A stretch of 64,000 bases of DNA from Brevibacterium sediminis (GTDB taxonomy: Bacteria; Actinomycetota; Actinomycetes; Actinomycetales; Brevibacteriaceae), in assembly GCF_013623905.1 (NCBI RefSeq), contig NZ_JABKDD010000002.1, positions 308,121 through 372,120 on the forward strand. The letters run 5' to 3'. Each line of letters starts with the position of its first letter. The first letter of the stretch is position 1. The notes below the pieces were generated by a model, which was not told the origin of the DNA, made no database searches, and was given only the letters and a program-made list of their open reading frames with translations. This document shows, piece after piece, positions 44,676 to 53,472 of the stretch. The translations under genes and the position numbers were made by a program.

Positions 44676-44747
44676 GCGAACAGCCCAGTCTAGGGTGAAT
44701 GGCCCAGTTTCAAACATGGGCTATTCAACTCAGACTGGGCTGTTCGC
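44676..44747. terminator. Large bidirectional hairpin between convergent genes
   Basis: Perfect 16-bp arms (44676-44691 with 44732-44747) continue inward as an imperfect stem (GAATGGCCCA with TGGGCTATTC), 72 nt in all. It lies 58 bp before the end of the YhgE/Pip gene and should stop both transcripts; a small structured RNA cannot be excluded. Confidence 0.8.
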
Positions 44748-44804
44748 AGAGGCGCCGCCGCGCCGCACCGGGCCGGCAGCGTGGCGCCGCGGCCGCCCCG
44801 GCGG

Positions 44805-47195
44805 CTACGCCATTTCGAGGGCGGCTTCGGGCTTCGTGGTCCGGGCCCGGACGATGGCCAGCAGCGACATCACGATGCCGATGACCGCCCAGGCCAGCAG
44901 TCCGCCGTATGCGGCTGCCTGCCCGCTGGTGCCCGCGGCGATCGCTGCGAAGCCGTTCATCGACGGAGTCAGCGGCAGGATCGGCGCGACGAAGTCGAAG
45001 AACTGCGGCACCGCCCCGATCGTCCGACCTGCCACGGCCAGCACGACGGCGATGACCGAGAGGAACCGGCCCACTCCCCCGAACCACGCCACGAGGGCGA
45101 AGTTCAGGATCATGAACACGATCGCTGAGACGAATGTGAGCACTGCGATGTCGAAGCCTTGGATCGCGTCGATGTCCATCACGGTGACCGCGAGGATCGA
45201 GAGCACGAGCGCCTGCAGCACGCCGACGACGAGGCCGGGCAGCAGTCCGCGCGCCCACACAGCGAACGAAGACTTCGTCGAGAGCAGAGCCCATGCCGGG
45301 ATCGGCTTGAGCACCGTGTAGGTCACGAGTCCGCCGATCCACAGGGCGAGCATGATGAGCAGGGCGATCGTCGATCCCGCCAGCACATCCGTGACGCTGT
45401 CCGTGTCCGGGGATGCGATATTCGCCGAGGCGACCTTGGCCAAGCGGTCACGTTCCGGAGCCGTATAGGACGGCACTTCATCCGCACCGTCCTTGACGCC
45501 GTCGGCGAACTTGCTCACGCCCTTCGCGTACTTGCCCGTACCCTCATCGAGCTTGTCGAGGCCGGCTGAGAGTTCGGAGGTGCCGGTTGCGGCCTCGGAG
45601 ACGCCGTCGGTGTACTTGCCGACACCGGTGCTGTATTCGCTCAGCCCATCGCTGAGCTGACCGGCACCGTCGGAGAGTTCCGAGGAACCGTCGGCGACCT
45701 TGCCGATGCCCTTGGACAGGGCCGGCATACCGTCGGCGAGCTGCTGGTTGCCGTCGGCGACCCCGGCGGCACCGTCACGCAGTCCCTTCGAGGCCTCGAG
45801 CAGCTTCGGGGCGTTCTTCGAGATGTCCTCCATGCCCTTCGTCAGATCGCCGAGGCCGTCCTCGAGTCCCTTGACGAACTTGGTCACGCCGTCGGAGAGC
45901 TCCGAAGCACCCTTGGCGAGTTCATCGGACCCGCCGAGGAGGGACGAGCCGTTCTGCTCCTGCTCGAGTCCGTCCACGGCTCCGTTCAGACCGCCCGAAG
46001 TGCCGTTGAGCAGTCCCTGGGCATAGGCCTGTTCGATGCCCTGACAGACCTGGTCGGGAGTTCCGGTCGGGCACATCTCGGCCCGTGCCTGCTTCGCCTC
46101 GGACTTGCTCATGATGCCCTCTTCGACAAGCTTGTCGAGATCAGGTTTCGAGGCAGCGAGCTTGTCGGCACCATCGGCCTTCTGCTTCAGCCCGTCTCGG
46201 TACTGGTGCAGTCCGTCGGAGAGGCCTGAGGCGCCCTTGGACACACCGTCGGCGCCCTTCTCGAGCTCCTTGCCGCCCTTGGTGATGTCGCCGAGGCCGC
46301 CTTCGCCCGAGTCGCCGGATCCGGCGAAGCCCTTGATGATCTCGTCGATGGACTTCGTGTATTCGTCGACGCCGTCGGAGAGCTCACCGGAGCCGTCGGC
46401 CAGCTTCTGCGTGCTGTCGGGCAGCTTCGAGGTCTTCTTGTCGAGTTCGTTCAGCCCCCCGGACATCTCCGAGGCACCCTTGGACAGTTCGCCGGCGCCC
46501 TTCGACAGCTCCGTGGCTCCGGACTTGAGCTCGCCGCCGTTGTCACTGAGCTGCTTCATGCCTTTGGACAGCTCGCCGGCGCCTTCGGCCGATTGTCCGG
46601 TGCCTTCCTTGAGGCCTTCGGCACCCTTGTCGAGTTCCCCGGCTGCGTCGCCGAGGTCCTTCATCTGATCGCCCATCTTATTGAAGCCCACGTAGATGTT
46701 GTCGAGGTAGTTCTCGGTCATCTGCGTGTTGAAGGTCGTCCGCGCCACCTCGGCGACGGATCGGGAGATCTGCGTATCGAGCGCGGGAGCGGTCCCGGAG
46801 ACGTCGACGTCGAGCTGCGTCTGCGTCGCCGACTTCGCATCATCGACCGAGGTCACAGCGCGGGAGAAGCCCTCGGGAATCGTCAGCTTCGCGGCGTATG
46901 TGCCGTCGGACAGCCCGTTCTGCGCATCCTCTTCATCGGTGATGACCCAGTGGATGTTGTTCTCGTCCTCACCCACCAGACCGCTGGTCAGCTGACGGCC
47001 GATCGGCACGGTCTTGCCGTCGACCTTCGCTCCATCGTCGTTGTTGACGATGGCGGCTTCGATGGTCTCGAGACGATCGCCGCTCTTCCACGTGGCGAGG
47101 ATGAATCCGGCCGCCACGATGATCGGGATGAGGACCAGCCCGAGGAGGGAGAGCCAGTTCACCGGCTTCTTCGAGTTCGCACGTTCGAGTCTCAC
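44805..47195 (-). CDS. YhgE/Pip-family membrane protein
   Basis: A 796-residue protein from GTG 47195. One N-terminal membrane segment (LSLLGLVLIPIIVAAGFILA) is followed by a long extracellular stalk made of many heptad-like ELSKGAGELSKGASEMSGG-type repeats (about residues 180-580), then five or six C-terminal membrane segments. This is the YhgE/Pip layout, related to EsaA of type VII secretion and phage-infection proteins. It overlaps the MMPL gene end by 4 bp (GTGA), so both are one operon and probably one envelope complex. Confidence 0.9.
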   Translation of the reverse strand: MRLERANSKKPVNWLSLLGLVLIPIIVAAGFILATWKSGDRLETIEAAIVNNDDGAKVDGKTVPIGRQLTSGLVGEDENNIHWVITDEEDAQNGLSDGTYAAKLTIPEGFSRAVTSVDDAKSATQTQLDVDVSGTAPALDTQISRSVAEVARTTFNTQMTENYLDNIYVGFNKMGDQMKDLGDAAGELDKGAEGLKEGTGQSAEGAGELSKGMKQLSDNGGELKSGATELSKGAGELSKGASEMSGGLNELDKKTSKLPDSTQKLADGSGELSDGVDEYTKSIDEIIKGFAGSGDSGEGGLGDITKGGKELEKGADGVSKGASGLSDGLHQYRDGLKQKADGADKLAASKPDLDKLVEEGIMSKSEAKQARAEMCPTGTPDQVCQGIEQAYAQGLLNGTSGGLNGAVDGLEQEQNGSSLLGGSDELAKGASELSDGVTKFVKGLEDGLGDLTKGMEDISKNAPKLLEASKGLRDGAAGVADGNQQLADGMPALSKGIGKVADGSSELSDGAGQLSDGLSEYSTGVGKYTDGVSEAATGTSELSAGLDKLDEGTGKYAKGVSKFADGVKDGADEVPSYTAPERDRLAKVASANIASPDTDSVTDVLAGSTIALLIMLALWIGGLVTYTVLKPIPAWALLSTKSSFAVWARGLLPGLVVGVLQALVLSILAVTVMDIDAIQGFDIAVLTFVSAIVFMILNFALVAWFGGVGRFLSVIAVVLAVAGRTIGAVPQFFDFVAPILPLTPSMNGFAAIAAGTSGQAAAYGGLLAWAVIGIVMSLLAIVRARTTKPEAALEMA

Positions 47196-50185
47196 GACTG
47201 CACACCTTCCATGTTGGTGCTGTCGACGGCGTGGGTGTGTTCGCCGTCTGATTCGCTGTCGGTTCCGCCCCGCTCATCGGGTCGAGCCTCGTCGAGGTCG
47301 AGGTGGAAGTAGTTCGTTTCGGGATCGAAGATCCCTGTCACATCCCCGTCGGGCAGGCCGAGGATGACGGTGGTGCCTTCGGCGACGAGCTGCGGCAGCA
47401 GATCGCGCAGATCCCGTGCCGGTCCGGCCGATTCCCGTGCCCCGGCCGCGAGCTTCTCCGCCCCGTCGATGACGAGCAGATCCGGCGCCGAGGCGGCCAT
47501 CCGAGAGATGTCGCGCGGACTGATCATCCGGTCGGCTTCGCCCCGGTTGAGGTCGAGGTAGGGAACCTGTCGGCGGACCCGTCCGGCGTGTTCGGGCAGG
47601 ACGTTCTGGCCGATCTTCATCTCCCCGGCCGTGAGTCCGACGCGGCCGGACACGGCGAGCAGGAGGGCTCGGCGGGAATCGCCGCTGGCGACGAGGATCT
47701 GGCCGGGCAGCAGGGAGATGTCGACGCGGGCGAAGCCGCGGTCTCCGGAGTACACGCCGATTCCGCGTCCGTAGACCCGGTAGTCCGAGTTCGGCTCCGG
47801 CCAGTCGCGCAGGGCCACTTCGTGGGCTAGGCCCTCTCCTTCGACGTCGAGGCGCGGCAGGATCCGATCGAGCCACTTCGGCAGCCACCAGGCCTTGTCG
47901 CCGAGCAGCTGCATGATCGCGGGCACCAGCGACATGCGCACGAGGAAGGCGTCGACGAAGATGCCGGCGGCCAGGGCGAGCGCGATCGACTTGATGATCG
48001 GTTCGCCGGCGGGCACGAAGGCCGCGAAGACGGAGAACATGATGATCGCTGCGGCCGAGACGACGCGGGCGGAGGAGGCGAATCCGGCTCTGATGGCGTC
48101 CTTGGCCGAGGAGCCGTGGACATAGGCTTCGCGCATGCCCGAGACGAGGAACACCTCGTAGTCCATCGCGAGGCCGAAGAGGATGCCCATGACGATGATC
48201 GGCAGGAAGCTGATGACCGGTCCCGTCCCGTCGATGCCCAAGGGGCCGGCGAAGAGTCCGTCGTGGAAGACGAGGACGACCGTGCCGAAGGAGGCGAAGA
48301 CGGAGAGGAGGAACCCACCGGTGGCCTTGATCGGCACCGCCACGGAGCGGAAGACCATCATGAGCAGGATGATGGAGAGTCCGACGACGAAGATGCCGAA
48401 GGGCACCAGAGCCTTGCCGAGCTGGTCGGAGACGTCGATCTGGATCGCGGTGGCACCGGTGACGGCGGTGTCGAAGTCGAAGTCGTCCTCGATCTCCGTG
48501 CTCAGGTCCCGCAGCCGATCGACCGTGTCGAGGGTCGCCGGGTCGTCGGAGGCCGTCGTCGGAATGATCTGGAAGAGCCCGACGGTCGCGTCCCGGTTCG
48601 GGGTGGCCATGATGACCTGTTCGACGCCGTCGACCTTCTCGATGCGCTTCTCGATCTCCTCGACGTCTCCGAGCGGATCGTCGCTCGTCACGATCTGGCT
48701 GGTCATGACCAGGGGCCCGTTGTAGCCGGGTCCGAAGTGCTCGTCGATGAGGTCGTAGGTCGCCCGTGCCGGGGTGCCCTGCTCCTGGTCGCCTGCGGTG
48801 GGCAGGGACAGTTGGAGCTGGGTGGCAGGGATCGCGAAGAGCGCGAGGCCGCCGACGATGACGACGATCGTCAGCAGCGGGATCTTCGTGACGACCTTGA
48901 GCCACCCGGCGAAGAACTTGTTCATGATCGTCGGCGGGTACGGGTCGCCGCCCTCGGCGCGCGCCTCGTCGGCGATCCTCTCCCGCAGTGCCGGGTCGGT
49001 CGCCTCGGCGGGGGTTCCTGTGGAAGCGTCGGTCGCCACAGTGGGGGTTCCTGTGGAACCGTCCCCCGCCTCGGTGCCGGTCGATGATCCCTTCGCCGAG
49101 GCGGTCGTGCCCGTCGTCGCCCGCTGAGCGGCCGCGGCGTAGGCCTTCCGGTAGCGCTTCGTCGGCTTCGGGGTGATCTTGGACTTCACGAGTCCCAGCA
49201 GGGCGGGGACCATCGTCAGGGAGATCATCACGGCCACGGCGACGGAGCCGGAAGCGCCGATGCCCATGATCGTGAGGAAGGGGATGCCGGCCAGGGACAG
49301 GCCGAGGAGTGCGATCATCACGGTCATGCCCGCGAAGACGACGGCGGACCCGGCCGTCGCGACGGCGCGTCCGGCCGCCTCGACGGGGTCGTGGCCTTCG
49401 GCGAGGAGGTCGCGGGCGCGGGAGACGATGAAGAGTGCGTAGTCGATGCCCACGGCCAGGCCGAGCATGAGCGCAAGCATGATCGAGGAGGAGTTGATCG
49501 TCGCGAACGCGGTGCCGCCGACGATGAGCAGCACGGAGATGCCGACGCCGATGAGCGCAGTGATCAGCGGCATTCCCGCGGCTCGGAAGGAACCGAGTGT
49601 GAGCAGGAGGACGATGAAGGCGATGACGACGCCGATGCCTTCGACCCAGGAGATCTCGACACCGGTGATCTGGAAGAGCTCACCGCCGCCTTCGACCTGC
49701 GCTCCGGGCAGGGCATCGCGCAGCGGGTCGAGCGCCTCGATGAGGTTGTCGCCGGCGTCCTCCCCGACGTCCTGCTGAGTGCCGTCGTATTGGACGGAGA
49801 TCATGGCCGCCGTCTCGTCCTTGCTGATGGCGCCCTCGACGAGGTCGGAATACGGGGAGGTCACCGTGTCGACGTGCGGGAGGTCCTCGATGCGGTCGAT
49901 CTCGTCTTCGATCGCGTCCTTGTACTTCGCATCCTCGACCGAGTCTCCGTCGTCGGCGACGACGATCACCGAGGCGGAGACGCCGGCGGCTTCGGGGAAC
50001 GTCGACTTCATCGAGTCCAGAGCCGTCTGCGCCTCCGAACCCGGGAGTGTGAAGTCATTGTCGAAGTCCTTGGAGAAGGCGGCGACTCCGGCTCCGACGA
50101 GGACGAAGATCAGCAGCCACGCGGCGATGAAGCGCCACGGGGTCCGATACGCACGACGGCCCAGGGCGTAGAGGAAAGTTGACAC
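47192..50185 (-). CDS. MMPL/RND-family transporter with degenerate ABC-ATPase-like C-terminal domain
   Basis: A 997-residue protein; GTG near 50185 begins VSTFLYALGRRAYRTPWRF. It has twelve predicted membrane segments in two halves with large outer loops, and the MMPL signatures GLAVGIDYALFIVSRARD and GLAMDYEVFLVSGMREAY, whose Asp/Tyr residues carry the proton relay. After the last segment, residues about 790-960 look like an ABC nucleotide-binding domain without its catalytic residues: PGQILVASGDSRRALLLAVSGR in place of a Walker A with Lys, LPEHAGRVRRQVPYLDL, and PDLLVIDGAEKL in place of Walker B. It probably exports lipids or other hydrophobic envelope compounds with the coupled YhgE/Pip protein. 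Confidence 0.88.
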   Translation of the reverse strand: MSTFLYALGRRAYRTPWRFIAAWLLIFVLVGAGVAAFSKDFDNDFTLPGSEAQTALDSMKSTFPEAAGVSASVIVVADDGDSVEDAKYKDAIEDEIDRIEDLPHVDTVTSPYSDLVEGAISKDETAAMISVQYDGTQQDVGEDAGDNLIEALDPLRDALPGAQVEGGGELFQITGVEISWVEGIGVVIAFIVLLLTLGSFRAAGMPLITALIGVGISVLLIVGGTAFATINSSSIMLALMLGLAVGIDYALFIVSRARDLLAEGHDPVEAAGRAVATAGSAVVFAGMTVMIALLGLSLAGIPFLTIMGIGASGSVAVAVMISLTMVPALLGLVKSKITPKPTKRYRKAYAAAAQRATTGTTASAKGSSTGTEAGDGSTGTPTVATDASTGTPAEATDPALRERIADEARAEGGDPYPPTIMNKFFAGWLKVVTKIPLLTIVVIVGGLALFAIPATQLQLSLPTAGDQEQGTPARATYDLIDEHFGPGYNGPLVMTSQIVTSDDPLGDVEEIEKRIEKVDGVEQVIMATPNRDATVGLFQIIPTTASDDPATLDTVDRLRDLSTEIEDDFDFDTAVTGATAIQIDVSDQLGKALVPFGIFVVGLSIILLMMVFRSVAVPIKATGGFLLSVFASFGTVVLVFHDGLFAGPLGIDGTGPVISFLPIIVMGILFGLAMDYEVFLVSGMREAYVHGSSAKDAIRAGFASSARVVSAAAIIMFSVFAAFVPAGEPIIKSIALALAAGIFVDAFLVRMSLVPAIMQLLGDKAWWLPKWLDRILPRLDVEGEGLAHEVALRDWPEPNSDYRVYGRGIGVYSGDRGFARVDISLLPGQILVASGDSRRALLLAVSGRVGLTAGEMKIGQNVLPEHAGRVRRQVPYLDLNRGEADRMISPRDISRMAASAPDLLVIDGAEKLAAGARESAGPARDLRDLLPQLVAEGTTVILGLPDGDVTGIFDPETNYFHLDLDEARPDERGGTDSESDGEHTHAVDSTNMEGVQS

Positions 50186-50199
50186 GAAAACCTCGATAC

Positions 50200-50242
50200 A
50201 AAAGTGTATTGGATACAGTATTGTATTGTTGTGCAATACCCA
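50200..50242. promoter_or_regulatory. Putative TetR operator/promoter region
   Basis: An AT-rich 40-bp stretch just upstream of the MMPL gene with GTATTG-type words on both strands and the near-palindrome ATACAGTATTGTAT. The divergent TetR gene starts about 150 bp away. Such sites are typical for local TetR control of efflux genes; binding is inferred. Confidence 0.55.
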
Positions 50243-50394
50243 CCCTCCATGCAAATGGATCCCAGGTTGAGCGAGGATTCCCATGAGATGCTCAGGCGCC
50301 TCGCTCTCCGCCACGCCGTCGCTGCCGGCTCCGATGCCGGCGCAGAGAACTGCACCACCTTGGCCATCGCCGACCCCACCGCAACGAAATGACG

Positions 50395-51051
50395 ATGAAC
50401 ACAGACGAACTCAGCCCACGCAGACGCCAGACCCGATCCACCCTCGTTCAGGCCGGCACCTCGGTCTTCGCCGTCCGCGGCATCGACGGCGCCTCGATCG
50501 AGGAGATCTGCGAGGCCGGAGGCCTGACCAGAGGGGCGTTCTATTCGAACTTCTCCAGCCGTGACGATCTGGTGCTCGCGATCATCGAGATGCGCATCTC
50601 GGAGAACCTTGATCGCCTCGATGCCACGATCCAGCGGTGGTCCGAGCAGCTCATGGCCACTGCCGAGGTGCCGGAGATCAAAGCGCTGATGACGCAGTTC
50701 ATCGACGATGTCTTCAATGAGAAGAAGCAGACCGTGGCCGAGACGATCACGGAACAGGAGATCGAGCTCTACTGCCTGCGGGTTCCGCATCTCCACGCCC
50801 GGTATGTCGAACTCAACGCCACTCAGCTCGATCGGCTGGCCGCACTCGTGACCACGGCCCTCGATGTCGCCGGCGCCACGACGAAGCAGCCGCTCGGCGA
50901 CTTCCTCACGGTCATCATCTCCGTGTTCAACCGGATCGCCCTGACTGCGGCGGCCGGGAAGAAGATGGACGAGCACGTCGACATCGATCCGAGCCTCATC
51001 GTCGAGGTCCTCATGCACCTCATCGATTTCTGTCCCGACGCCGAGGTCTGA
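50395..51051 (+). CDS. TetR-family transcriptional regulator
   Basis: A 218-residue protein. The N-terminal helix-turn-helix reads TRSTLVQAGTSVFAVRGIDGASIEEICEAGGLTRGAFYSNFSSRDDL, a standard TetR domain. The ligand domain (about 70-215) is helical and unremarkable. An ATG two codons earlier (50389) is equally possible. It is divergent from the MMPL-YhgE/Pip operon and probably represses it. Confidence 0.92.
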   Translation: MNTDELSPRRRQTRSTLVQAGTSVFAVRGIDGASIEEICEAGGLTRGAFYSNFSSRDDLVLAIIEMRISENLDRLDATIQRWSEQLMATAEVPEIKALMTQFIDDVFNEKKQTVAETITEQEIELYCLRVPHLHARYVELNATQLDRLAALVTTALDVAGATTKQPLGDFLTVIISVFNRIALTAAAGKKMDEHVDIDPSLIVEVLMHLIDFCPDAEV

Positions 51052-51148
51052 ACGCTTCTGCCCCGACAGCGATACCTGGAGGCTTCTGCCCCTATGACAA
51101 GGTCTGAACGCGCTCGACGAACCGGCTCGAGGCACTAAGGTGGTGCCC

Positions 51149-52165
51149 GTGAACGAACTCCAGCGCGAATTCTCTGCTTTCATCAACAATATGGACGTCC
51201 GCCTCGGCGCGTTCGTCCTCGCCGACCTCCCCGAAACCTTCGAGAAGGAGGACGGGGAGACCGTGAAGTTCCCGAAGGACTTCGGGCCGAAATCACTGCC
51301 GATGCTCGAACTCTTCGTGCTCTCGAAGTTCCCGAACACCGAAGAGATCCTCAAGCCGGAGAACCGCCGCTTCTTCGAAGGACTCATCCGCTACCTCGGC
51401 GAAACCTATCTGCGTGCGATCGGCGGGGTCTGGGACCACGACGAGTCGACAGGCAACGGGATGCCATTCATCCGCCCCGACAATGCCGACGGCCCGGCCG
51501 CCGGTGAGCCGATCCCGCTGGTGGGAATCGTGCTGGCCGCCGTCGACCAGCGCAGCGCCGAGGTGTTCACCGCAGTGCTCGACAAGGCCAGGGAGCTCCT
51601 CGGCGGGGACGGCCAACCGCGCCGCAAGTGCACGGGGCTCTCCCTCGGGGTGCTCAACGCCGAGAACTCGAGCGAGGAGGAGGTCGAATTCCTCACCCGC
51701 TTCATCGGCACCGTCGAACCGGGCATCGCCGCCTGGACTCAGGAGCAGGCCGATCCGAGTTCGTGGGGCTTCGACCGGGAGAGCCTCGCCCGTCTGGGCA
51801 GGCAGGTCGCGGTCCGCTACGACGGCCCCGACGACATGATCGCCGAGGACGAGACCCCCTTCACCGCCGGTGCCATGCGCTTCATCGGTGAGACGGTGCG
51901 CCGCATCGCCTTCGGCCAGTGGCGCTACGGCGCCGAACTCGAAGCCGATGATCCGCGCAGCAGGCAGCCGTTCATCCGCTTCGTCGTCGGCGATCAGAAT
52001 CTCGACCTCGTGCCGTGGCGACTCATCCAAGCCGCACTGGAGAACGACGATGCGATCGCGTCCGCCCTCGACGCGGTCATCGAGATGCGCGAGCAGGAAG
52101 CCGCCGAGGCGGACGAGAGTTCCGATGATTCCGCCAGTGCGACGGACGGAGCAGACGAGAACTGA
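51149..52165 (+). CDS. Hypothetical protein with an internal duplication
   Basis: A 338-residue acidic cytosolic protein with no family I can name. Two halves resemble each other: RRFFEGLIRYLGETYLRAIGG, GMPFIRPDN and PLVGIVLAAVDQ in the first (residues 65-150), and GAMRFIGETVRRIAFGQW, QPFIRFVVGD and LVPWRLIQAALEN in the second (residues 235-315). The start GTG at 51149 has AAGG eight bases before it; GTG at 51140 and 51143 are in frame but sit on that site. The C-terminal 20 residues are acidic and low-complexity. Confidence 0.75.
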   Translation: MNELQREFSAFINNMDVRLGAFVLADLPETFEKEDGETVKFPKDFGPKSLPMLELFVLSKFPNTEEILKPENRRFFEGLIRYLGETYLRAIGGVWDHDESTGNGMPFIRPDNADGPAAGEPIPLVGIVLAAVDQRSAEVFTAVLDKARELLGGDGQPRRKCTGLSLGVLNAENSSEEEVEFLTRFIGTVEPGIAAWTQEQADPSSWGFDRESLARLGRQVAVRYDGPDDMIAEDETPFTAGAMRFIGETVRRIAFGQWRYGAELEADDPRSRQPFIRFVVGDQNLDLVPWRLIQAALENDDAIASALDAVIEMREQEAAEADESSDDSASATDGADEN

Positions 52166-52180
52166 GCGGCCGCCGCCGGT

Positions 52181-53428
52181 TCAGAGTTGGAAGCGGCGGT
52201 TTCCGTGCAGACCGTCGGCCGGTGACCCGGGTGCGAGGTCGATCTGTTTGCGCGCCGGATCGATGCGCACGCTCACCAGGGTCGCCGAACGATCCCCGTA
52301 GGCGGCGCCGGGCGCCGGAGTGCAGCACACAGGCGCGTCTCCCGGTCCAGTCGTCAGCAGCTTCGTGAGATCTCCGACCGCGACGGGCGCGTTCTTCGCA
52401 CCGTCGGTCGAGGCAGCGCCGTCGGGCTCAGCGGCACCGTCGGTATGGGCGGCGCTGTCGGACTCGGCGGCACCATCAGCAGGGGGCTCTCCGCCACGCG
52501 CCAGCGCACGTTCGGCTTCGAAGCGCACGACCGCCTCGGCGAGGTGACGGTACCGTTCCTGCGAGGTCGAATCGGGGCGCAGCTCGAGCGCACCGTCGAG
52601 CAGATCCGGGTGCAGGAAATGGTTTGTGTGGATGAGGAATCCGGACTCCCCCGTCTCCCCATCGGCCCCACTGCTCGCGCGGGCCCGTCGCTCGCGCTTG
52701 AGCTCGCCGGCGATCTCGACCTGGACGGCCGCCTCGGCGGTGATGACGGTGATGATCGACGATGATGACGTCGGGGCGGAGTCGATGATCTCAAGCGCCT
52801 CGGCGAGGGTGCCCGCTTCGGCCAGGACACGGGCGAGGATCATGTGGATGGGCACTCCACCAGGCGCATCGTTCCGGTGCTTGAGGATGTTGAGCAGGAC
52901 GCCGACGCCGGCCTCGTTGAGACCGATCTTGCCGAGCATTCCGAACTCGGCGATGCCCACATGCCGGTGCTGCCCGGGCACGGCACCGACATCGTTGAAG
53001 TGCCACAGAGTGGAGAAGTCCGCCGCCCAATCCCAGTTCTGTGCGGCCACGGAGGCGCCAGGACTGGTGTGGCTCACGGTCGAGCATTCGGTCGGCGCGG
53101 CCGGTGCCTGGGTCATGATCTCCGTCCGGGCGACGATCTCCATCAGTTCGGGGACATCGATTCCCGCTCCGGCGGCTACGGCTTCGACTTCCTCGGCGCC
53201 GGTCGGCCACCATTGCTGGAGTCGCTGCCAACTCGACGTTGCTGCCGAGTGCACGGCCGCCTCGGTGATGGACAGATGCGAGAAGTAGCGCCGATACGCG
53301 TCCAGGGTGGAGGCGATTCCCGTGCGCAGCTCCTCGCCACGGCGGTGGCCGCGTTCGACGTGGTCGCTCGCATGGACGGCGAAGGTCACGGGCCGCACCT
53401 CGGCGGCGGGAACGAATTCGGTGCTCAT
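52181..53428 (-). CDS. C45-family (acyl-CoA:6-APA acyltransferase-like) autoproteolytic hydrolase
   Basis: A 415-residue Ntn-hydrolase-like protein. The likely nucleophile is Cys in PTECSTVSH near residue 115, followed by VAAQNWDWAADFS, FGMLGKIGLNEAGVGVLLN and SSSSIITVITAEAAVQVEI, which match the C45 peptidase/acyltransferase core. Cleavage just before that Cys would give alpha and beta chains. A low-complexity Gly/Ala/Asp insert (about residues 308-350) is unusual. It is followed downstream by no partner gene; the MBL hydrolase lies upstream on the same strand. The physiological amide substrate is unknown. Confidence 0.8.
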   Translation of the reverse strand: MSTEFVPAAEVRPVTFAVHASDHVERGHRRGEELRTGIASTLDAYRRYFSHLSITEAAVHSAATSSWQRLQQWWPTGAEEVEAVAAGAGIDVPELMEIVARTEIMTQAPAAPTECSTVSHTSPGASVAAQNWDWAADFSTLWHFNDVGAVPGQHRHVGIAEFGMLGKIGLNEAGVGVLLNILKHRNDAPGGVPIHMILARVLAEAGTLAEALEIIDSAPTSSSSIITVITAEAAVQVEIAGELKRERRARASSGADGETGESGFLIHTNHFLHPDLLDGALELRPDSTSQERYRHLAEAVVRFEAERALARGGEPPADGAAESDSAAHTDGAAEPDGAASTDGAKNAPVAVGDLTKLLTTGPGDAPVCCTPAPGAAYGDRSATLVSVRIDPARKQIDLAPGSPADGLHGNRRFQL

Positions 53429-53472
53429 GCTGGTTCCTCCTTGCTGTCTCTCTTCTTCAGGCCGGGCCCGGC

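Noticed and set aside
50110..51387. A 425-codon minus-strand frame over the TetR gene
   Set aside because: Antisense to a standard TetR protein and across the MMPL promoter.
52181..53428. Penicillin acylase or beta-lactam function for the C45-type protein next to the MBL hydrolase
   Set aside because: The pairing is suggestive, but neither protein shows beta-lactam-specific residues, the MBL is a general long form, and no biosynthetic genes are near.
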